Positions 36,619 through 64,000 of a stretch of 64,000 nt of DNA are shown here, one piece after another. Numbering within the stretch: position 1 is the stretch's first letter; the number at the start of each line of letters is the position of its first letter. A program made the position numbers and the translations under genes. The notes below the pieces were generated by a model. It had not been told where the DNA came from. It ran no database searches and saw only the letters and a program-made list of their open reading frames with translations. The DNA comes from Acuticoccus sp051016205 (GTDB lineage: Bacteria > Pseudomonadota > Alphaproteobacteria > Rhizobiales > Amorphaceae): the NCBI GenBank assembly GCA_051016205.1, contig CP136534.1, positions 4,588,001 through 4,652,000 on the forward strand. Reading direction: 5' to 3'.

Positions 36619-36622
<4 letters not shown>
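28127..36622 (-). CDS. Nonribosomal peptide synthetase 2: C-A(luciferase-like monooxygenase)-T-C-A-T-TE
   Basis: The 2831-residue protein adds the last two residues and releases the chain. Module 6: C (HHAVLDG at 162), A (YTSGSTG at 652; pocket D-A-R-N-Y-S-G-M-N, not assignable) with a flavin luciferase-like monooxygenase (about 960-1310) inserted before the A C-terminal subdomain, T (GGHSL, Ser 1426). Module 7: C of another subtype (HHVAHDG at 1610), A (YTSGSTG at 2111; Asp235 position is Val, pocket V-R-E-C-V-A-E-G-I), T (Ser 2509). TE: GWSMGG at 2645-2650, with HLHDDLL near the end, hydrolyses or cyclises. No epimerase. The start overlaps the stop of NRPS 1 (ATGA) and the N-terminal 30 residues look like a docking segment. 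Confidence 0.95.
32705..33738 (-). other. Luciferase-like monooxygenase domain inserted in adenylation domain 6
   Basis: Begins PVELGLFFFGSDGLADETAS and contains VWTPERHFHEFGGQYPSPAV, GSVVLPLNHPIRVAEDWAV and GVSFASGWHRRDFVLNPGGY, the signature of the natural-product luciferase-like monooxygenase group (from memory TIGR04020, with MupA and Atu3671). It lies between the A8 region (GMRVELGEIEAAL) and the final lysine motif region (TTGKVDR) of the A domain. FMNH2-dependent oxidation of the tethered residue is expected; the exact reaction is unknown. Confidence 0.88.
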
Positions 36623-59247
<22,625 letters not shown>

Positions 59248-59640
59248 CGCACGCCTCCAGACTTAAAATGCCTGAGGAGCGGCCGACAGCCGTTCCGACG
59301 GACGATCCTATGGCGGTTTTCGATGTTAGGAAATCCGCCGGAAACGATTATGACGGCAGCGTCACTTGGCACGGTGGCTCGGTTCGCCGGTTCTTGCCAA
59401 ACCCTTGCACCGGCCAGCAAAAGATCACGCCCGTGCCTGGCTTAGGCCCCACACGCCGCACCCGGAACCGGTCAACCAGGTGGCGATCGCTCAGCTCCGG
59501 GTTATCGTGCAATGTCCCGTTTTGGGCAACGACCACGCTATGCCAGCCTTGATCCGCCTGCCGCCGCTTGTAGCCACGGGACATCTAAGGTGATTTCGCA
59601 ACGGAAGGTCTCCGGCTCATCGTCGCCACCTAGGACAGAA
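59248..59640. other. Upstream region of the NRPS operon
   Basis: This roughly 390-bp stretch should hold the operon promoter. I see the GGAGG ribosome site at 59254-59258 before the TTG start, but no convincing -35/-10 pair, Fur-like or LuxR-like palindrome. A 78-codon minus-strand frame at 59348-59584 (starts MSRGYKRRQADQGWHS) has tolerable codon use but no recognised family; I do not call it a gene. Confidence 0.4.
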
Positions 59641-59645
59641 TCGAT

Positions 59646-60235
59646 CTACTCACAGTCATAGCCGGTGCTTCGGATGAGCTTGCGGTGTTTAGCCGGCGTG
59701 AAGGCGTGGAGGGCATCGGCAACTTCGTCCCGTAGCGCCGGGATGGTTCTTACCGCGGCCTTTCGTGAGAGTGTCTTCAGCTTGGCGAATGCATTTTCGA
59801 TGGGGTTGAACTTGGGTGAGTAGGGCGGACGGTAGACGAGCGTTGCGCCGACGTCCTCAATGGCGCTGCGAACGCCGCTCACCTTGTGAGCTGGCAAGTT
59901 GTCCATGATCACGACGTCGCCCGGCGACAGCTCACCATCTTGGCGACGGCCACGAGCCGCTATGCCGGATACGTTTGTGCACGACCCAACCGCGCCAAGA
60001 ACCAACTCCTTGCAAACAGGGCGGGCCCTACGTTTTTGAACGTGATGCCGTGCCTGTCGAGGAATTGCCAATTGGTTGGAGGCCAGGCATGGAAGTCGCT
60101 ATCGGCTCTGTGGCGTTCTGCGATCTCCTTCAACGTGATGTTCTTCGCCTCCTCGAGGAGAGCGAGAATGAAGGCCTCATGCGGATCGAGCTTGCTATGG
60201 ACGGGGTGCCCTTGGCGACGAGGTCTGACGTCGCC
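59646..60235 (-). pseudogene. Degenerate IS630-type transposase
   Basis: Read from the right, one frame gives HPVHSKLDPHEAFILALLEE, AKNITLKEIAERHRA and NWQFLDRHGITFKN; after a further shift another gives LSPGDVVIMDNLPAHKVSGV, YRPPYSPKFNPIENAFAKLK and the C-terminal ALHAFTPAKHRKLIRSTGYD. The N-terminal HTH and the second and third catalytic blocks are visible, but frameshifts and an internal deletion separate them. It truncates the ParB-type gene to its right. Confidence 0.8.
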
Positions 60236-60876
60236 GGTTGCGGCGCCGCCCCATCGAGGAGGCGGTCAACGTCGTCGGCGTTGGTGCTGTCACCACTCAG
60301 CAGGCGGTGGTCCCCACAGATCCACAGATCGGCCGGCTTCGTCACAGGCGCGTCTGGAGGCTCGGTGGCATCGGCGTCGGGATCAAGGTCCCCACGCTTC
60401 ACCCGTAGGGCCTCAGCCAACTCATCCTCATCAAAGCCGATGACCGAAAGGTCGATGGCGCCCGTCTTGTTCAGCGCCCGTAGTTCGCTCCCGAGAAGCT
60501 CCATGTCCCAGTCGGCGTTCAGCGCCAGCTGGTTGTCGGCCAGCACATAGGCCCGCCGCTGCTCCTCCGACCAACCGGTGCAGTCAATGACCGGCACAGT
60601 GCCTTCGGGAAGCACCTCGCCACCAACACCGGGAAACCGGATGACCTCGCCGCGATCATAGAGAACACGCGCCGCCATACAGCGCCCGTGGCCGGCAACA
60701 ATACCGCCGTCACCATCGGCCAGCACGGGATTGGTCCACCCGAACTCCAGCACCGACGCAACGATCTGCTCCACCTGCTCATCACTGTGGGTGCGGGCAT
60801 TGCGATCGTACGGTTTCAGGTCCTCCAGGGGCCAGAACAGCACCTCAGCACCCTTTCGATTTCGGGCTCTCGCCAT
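60236..60876 (-). pseudogene. ParB-domain/DNA methyltransferase gene, N-terminal part, truncated by IS630
   Basis: Residues 1-210 form a ParB/Srx N-terminal domain: LEDLKPYDRNARTHSDEQVE, ILADGDGGIVAGHGRC-like GIVAGHGRCMAARVL and IDCTGWSEEQRRAYVLADNQ, followed by the linker PADLWICGDHRLLSGDSTNA. In phages and islands this is fused to an N6-adenine or N4-cytosine methylase beginning with a DPPY motif; here the homology ends at VDRLLDGAAPQ near 60240, where IS630 sequence starts. The methylase half is lost. Confidence 0.82.
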
Positions 60877-61128
60877 TTGGCCTCACACCATTCAAAACGA
60901 AACGAAATGGAGTTTTCGAGATTTGAAAAACATCAAAACCCTGGGGTGGCGCGACCCGGCGGCAGGCCCTGCCTAGGAAGGACCCGCGCCCCAGCCGCAT
61001 TGATTGCGCACACCGTGCCCGTTTCGCATCATATCCTGTGCGTTGACGCCCTCTGGATGTGGCGAGAACACAGAAAACTGAGTACCAGCCCGGGGAAACT
61101 CACAGTTCTTGTGATCCGGAGGTCGTGC

Positions 61129-61308
61129 GTGGACGCTTCATCCTTCCGCTCTTGGCAGGATGCCATGGGCCTGAACAACCGGGCTGCCGCCGAAGCGCTG
61201 GGCGTACATCCCAACACGGTGGCGAAGTTTAGGAGAGAGGGCGGCGCGCAGATACTGCGGCTGGCCTGCGCTGCCCTCTACCACCGCCTAGAGGCGCCCT
61301 TCCTGTAG
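61129..61308 (+). CDS. Small HTH protein (59 aa), phage type
   Basis: The GTG at 61129 has GGAGG six bases upstream. The protein VDASSFRSWQDAMGLNNRAA, then EALGVHPNTVAKFRREG, is a short helix-turn-helix domain of the Cro/XRE kind with an added helix (AQILRLACAALYHRLEAPF). Similar orphan HTH proteins are found in Rhizobiales prophages. The longer frame upstream to 60688 runs antisense to the ParB gene and is rejected. Divergent from the ParB gene and convergent with the tail-like gene. Confidence 0.6.
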   Translation: MDASSFRSWQDAMGLNNRAAAEALGVHPNTVAKFRREGGAQILRLACAALYHRLEAPFL

Positions 61309-61316
61309 GGCTGGCC

Positions 61317-61979
61317 CTAGGACACAGCCCCCTTGGTGATCTTCACAATGCGCTTGTGGATGCGCTTCTGGACGAGAGGGAGGCCCAGGTCGAATGCCTG
61401 CTTGCTCTCGTCCTTGACGGCTTCCTTGGCCGGTGAGGGGCCGTAGAGGTTCTGGAAGCGGCCATTGCGGCGGATCGCGACGAACGTGTCCTTGCCTGAC
61501 CTGAAGGACTGGAAGAATGTCCGGTCGTCTTTCCACACCGTAGTGGTGACATTGTTGCCCACAAAGCCGCGGGCTTCCTCCTGGGCACGCAAACGGTCTG
61601 CCTTGGACCACTTGGCGAAGCGCCCGATGTCATCCCTTGGCTGGCGGCCAGCGATGTGCTTGCGGAGCTTCTTGCGATCCCGACCACTTCCCCTGCCGCC
61701 CTTGACGCTGCGGACATCCTTGATCGGCACACCCTTGCCACTTGCTGTGATGACGTAGGTGAGCATGTCCTGGACGCGCCCTTTGACCCTGTTGTCGATG
61801 GGGCGCCGCTTGATGGCGGTCTGGGACACCAGGGCCTTCTTGACCTCTGTGTTGGTCTTCTTGCCACCAGCATGGAGGCCGCGAGAGAACTCGCGCCTGC
61901 CGCGCTTTCCAAGGGCTTCAGCGGCATAGACCATGCGGTTGATGCCATCGCCCTGAAGACGGATCTGCACAACGGACAT
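61317..61979 (-). CDS. Phage tail-like protein (minor tail protein Z type)
   Basis: From ATG 61979 the 220-residue protein begins MSVVQIRLQGDGINRMVYAA and is very basic, with GRREFSRGLHAGGKKTNTEV, IKRRPIDNRVKGRVQDMLTY and a C-terminal half with FVAIRRNGRFQNLYGPSPAK and LPLVQKRIHKRIVKITKGAV. Composition and ending resemble prophage minor tail protein Z, which helps join tail and head. Sixteen further codons up to 62027 exist but look like noise. No other tail genes are adjacent, so this is part of a decayed prophage. Confidence 0.6.
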   Translation of the reverse strand: MSVVQIRLQGDGINRMVYAAEALGKRGRREFSRGLHAGGKKTNTEVKKALVSQTAIKRRPIDNRVKGRVQDMLTYVITASGKGVPIKDVRSVKGGRGSGRDRKKLRKHIAGRQPRDDIGRFAKWSKADRLRAQEEARGFVGNNVTTTVWKDDRTFFQSFRSGKDTFVAIRRNGRFQNLYGPSPAKEAVKDESKQAFDLGLPLVQKRIHKRIVKITKGAVS

Positions 61980-62475
61980 ACGTATCAGCAACCTCATGAG
62001 GGCCGCGAGAGATGCCCAGACGAACACGGCCAGGATCTCGGGTTTGGACCAAGGTGCTCAATTGAAATGAGCCCTGCCGGCTCAACCAACTGGGTAACGA
62101 ACTTGTAAAATGAGCGATTTCTCGACTGTGTGAGGAACGTATTTGCCAGCTGACGGAGCGCTTCTACCGCATTGGTACCGATCCGCCTGACGATCCTGGA
62201 TTGGCGTCGCAAAAGTTTCACAAAACGGGCATGGCGCGTTCATACGGGTCTGTTTCACGATTAACGGCTAAGTGAACGGCATATCCGAAAGCGCTGCGAG
62301 AGACGCGCTTGTCTCACCCGAGAGACTAAACCGTTGCAGCCACCTGGCCCTTAGCAGAGACAAAGTGCACCGCGCCCCATGCGCTCGGTCGGGGAAACTG
62401 CATGCACGAAATCGACGCGAAGGGGATTGGGCCCCCTCCACGCCGAAATCTAAGTCTCAGAAAGGAGGTGAAGTG
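61980..62475. other. Gene-free stretch upstream of the 29-aa peptide
   Basis: About 500 bp without a convincing coding frame. It probably holds the promoters of the tail-like gene and of the small peptide; I can point to no single element. Confidence 0.35.
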
Positions 62476-62565
62476 ATGAAGATTGCCATACTCTTGATCA
62501 CGGTTGTGTCTTGTATCGCAGCTGTTATCAGCGCCATGGCGGCCGTCCTGCCATTGCTGGTTTGA
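62476..62565 (+). CDS. 29-residue single-helix hydrophobic peptide
   Basis: ATG 62476 is preceded by AAAGGAGGTG, about as strong a ribosome site as exists, at proper distance. The peptide begins MKIAILLITVVSCIAAVISA and is almost entirely hydrophobic, with one Lys at position 2: a single transmembrane helix. Size and character resemble type I toxin peptides and small membrane regulators, but no antisense RNA or partner gene is proved. A 9-bp hairpin follows at 62593-62627. It lies in the phage-derived right end. Confidence 0.6.
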   Translation: MKIAILLITVVSCIAAVISAMAAVLPLLV

Positions 62566-62592
62566 CGGTTCCATAGCACTCACTACACCCAA

Positions 62593-62627
62593 GCCTCCCA
62601 GCTTTCGTCGAGCCGAACCTGGGAGGC
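62593..62627 (+). terminator. Hairpin behind the 29-aa peptide gene
   Basis: GCCTCCCAG and CTGGGAGGC form a perfect 9-bp stem around a 17-base loop, 28 bases after the stop. No T-run follows, so it is at best a weak or factor-dependent terminator or an RNA structure. The remaining gene-free bases up to 63026 show nothing I can name. Confidence 0.35.
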
Positions 62628-63026
62628 CCACCTGCGCAAACGAGCGCTAGTGACTCCAGCGCAGAGTCATTCATCGATCCGCACGAACAGCCACTAACAA
62701 TTTACGCAGGAGTTCGTTGCTAGCACCGCTCACACCAAATCTGCAATACGGAACCATCATGGACATTGAAGTTTTCGAACGCGCAACGTCTCTATCAATC
62801 TGTCATTTGGCGTTCTCGATTTGCCGCCCGGCATCGTCTTCGGAAGCGGCGGGGTCGAGTTACCAGCCTGGCCCTCGCCGCTTCCCCCTAGACCTCGGAA
62901 TGAGGCCCTTCTAGGAATGCGTGTGCCGTGCGAGGTAGGAACGAATCAAGCTCGAATCCGAGAATTCCCCATGCTGTTCCCATGGAATCTCGCAATTATC
63001 CCAACTTGTTTGCATCCTGACGCCTG

Positions 63027-63590
63027 CTATACGGCATCCTCACACTCAAGCTTCCGCCGGCGAGCACGCTCGCGCATCCGCTTGTTGTGATCTTCGATGT
63101 TCTGCTGTGTCTGCTGGGCCTGTTCGGGGTCCTGAAGGTCCGGCATTTCCGGCCGCGCATCAGGTGCCAGCCAGGACTTGATCTTGCCGTCCGTGGCTGT
63201 CCCCAGCGTGCCAAAATCAATACCGATTTCCGGGGTCGGCGTCACCATAGTGAAATCCCGTTCTGGCACACAGAACACAGGAACATTGGTGAGTTGGCCT
63301 GAAATCTGCTCAATAGCCGCGTCAGACCACCGTTTTGCGGTGTTGATCCCGATGTGATTTTTGCGGCACCGGCGCCTTAGGCTGAGGCCACCTGCCTTCA
63401 TCCTCGCCCATGCGAACACCTCTCGCCTGTATTCGGACCTGGTGACGAAGCCCCAACCTAGCCCAAAGGTCATCGCGTAGATCGCGAGGTCGTGTCCAAG
63501 TGGCACCGCAGGGCGCGCTGATGGCTTTTCTTTTTGGTGTGGGGTTGAAGAGACGCTTGGCTTTGCCGAGACAAGTGAGCGTCCCTTCAA
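63027..63590 (-). CDS. Phage-type hypothetical protein (187 aa)
   Basis: The protein contains DLAIYAMTFGLGWGFVTRSE, then KNHIGINTAKRWSDAAIEQI (possibly helix-turn-helix), a middle part with PVFCVPERDFTMVTPTPEIG and an acidic then basic coiled C-terminus (QQTQQNIEDHNKRMRERARR). I do not recognise a named family; position beside a DUF6074-like gene suggests a prophage early region. The start is uncertain (weak TTG at 63590; later ATGs are possible). Confidence 0.45.
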   Translation of the reverse strand: MKGRSLVSAKPSVSSTPHQKEKPSARPAVPLGHDLAIYAMTFGLGWGFVTRSEYRREVFAWARMKAGGLSLRRRCRKNHIGINTAKRWSDAAIEQISGQLTNVPVFCVPERDFTMVTPTPEIGIDFGTLGTATDGKIKSWLAPDARPEMPDLQDPEQAQQTQQNIEDHNKRMRERARRRKLECEDAV

Positions 63591-63614
63591 TGTGACGTGT
63601 CACGAAGAGCGCCA

Positions 63615-63887
63615 TCACCCAACTTCCGCCGCATCATCACGGTCAATGAACGATTGGACGAGGCCGGCAAAACTCTCCAGCTCGGCTTCGGCACGGCGCT
63701 CTGACACACCCGCACCAACAAAGTGGCCAAACAGCCGATCCGTCACACGACGCCAGTGGGCATCCGCAGCGGCTCCACGCAAGACAACCAATCGTTGGGC
63801 CGTCTGCCTCGCTAGCCCCTGGCTCCGCCCCAGTGGAAAAGGGACCACCCGCGCGGTCGGCTCCGTCAGATTGAGCTCAAGCTGCAT
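63615..63887 (-). CDS. DUF6074-like small phage protein (90 aa)
   Basis: MQLELNLTEPTARVVPFPLG, followed by RSQGLARQTAQRLVVLRGAA and an acidic helical end (RRAEAELESFAGLVQSFIDR), has the VPFPLxRR start typical of DUF6074 proteins of Rhizobiales prophages, function unknown. GGAGG stands about six bases upstream of ATG 63887, and the ATG lies inside the end of the next gene upstream, so the two are coupled. Confidence 0.6.
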   Translation of the reverse strand: MQLELNLTEPTARVVPFPLGRSQGLARQTAQRLVVLRGAAADAHWRRVTDRLFGHFVGAGVSERRAEAELESFAGLVQSFIDRDDAAEVG

Positions 63888-64000
63888 CTCGGTCTCCTCC
63901 GGGTGAGGTGTCAGTGTTGGCAGCTGGGTCTGAGCCGAGGTCGAGTGTCAGCTGTTCGGCCACCTCGTCTGGCGGTGCCGCACCCGACCGCTTGCGGGGC
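63877..64000 (-). CDS. C-terminal end of an unidentified gene, cut by the window edge
   Basis: Only about 40 codons are inside the window: PRKRSGAAPPDEVAEQLTLD, then a Pro/Asp-rich tail PGGDRDAA and TGA at 63877-63879. It overlaps the start of the 63615-63887 gene. A disordered acidic tail does not allow identification. Confidence 0.5.
   Translation of the reverse strand, partial: PRKRSGAAPPDEVAEQLTLDLGSDPAANTDTSPGGDRDAA

Noticed and set aside
59348..59584. 78-codon minus-strand frame upstream of the NRPS
   Set aside because: No recognised family, no good ribosome site; mentioned in the region entry only.

Overview
The window looks like a chromosomal accessory region of a GC-rich alphaproteobacterium, probably of the Hyphomicrobiales/Rhizobiales type. 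That placement is an inference from codon use, from prophage-type small genes common in that group, from an Azt/Znu-type metal transporter behind a cobalamin riboswitch, and from the mixture of IS3, IS5, IS110, IS630 and IS1380 remnants. Almost everything outside the large biosynthetic operon is broken, truncated or mobile.

Left part (1-9 kb): a DNA methyltransferase gene split by an in-frame stop; a small phage-like regulatory operon behind a clear sigma70-type promoter that carries a palindrome; the 3' half of a tRNA-Lys(CTT) gene that looks like a phage or island attachment site; two phage-like gene units; then a cobalamin riboswitch followed by a coupled small membrane protein and a zinc/manganese-family ABC transporter (ATPase, permease, binding protein). 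Middle-left (8.4-24 kb): an arsenate reductase, an IS graveyard with nested insertions, and isolated metabolic genes (amidase, SMP-30/gluconolactonase family, a frameshifted AraC regulator). Around 8.4-12.4 kb lies a family of short palindromes that share an AATT-like centre while their stems differ in sequence but still pair.

Main system (24-59.2 kb, all on the minus strand, read right to left): a two-gene nonribosomal peptide synthetase of 7542 and 2831 residues, followed by an MbtH-like protein, a cyclic-peptide-type ABC exporter, an SPFH/prohibitin-like membrane protein, a 60-residue two-helix membrane protein and a DUF697 (YcjF-like) membrane protein. The assembly line reads FAAL-ACAD-ACP-C-[C-A-T]-[C-A-T]-[C-A-MT-T]-[C-A-T]-[C-A-T] // [C-A(LLM)-T]-[C-A-T]-TE. 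This predicts a heptapeptide primed with a fatty acid that the embedded acyl-CoA dehydrogenase can desaturate. My reading of the binding pockets gives Ser and Thr for positions 1 and 2, an N-methylated residue 3, and residue 6 oxidised by a luciferase-like monooxygenase built into its adenylation domain. Modules 5 and 7 lack the aspartate that normally holds the alpha-amino group, so unusual substrates are likely. I see no epimerase domain, phosphopantetheinyl transferase, regulator or siderophore receptor. The exporter plus three membrane-associated proteins could export the lipopeptide or protect the producer.

Right end (59.3-64 kb): an IS630 remnant that truncates a ParB-domain/DNA methyltransferase gene, then phage-type genes (a small HTH protein, a tail-like protein, DUF6074-like and other hypotheticals) and a 29-residue single-helix peptide with a strong ribosome binding site.
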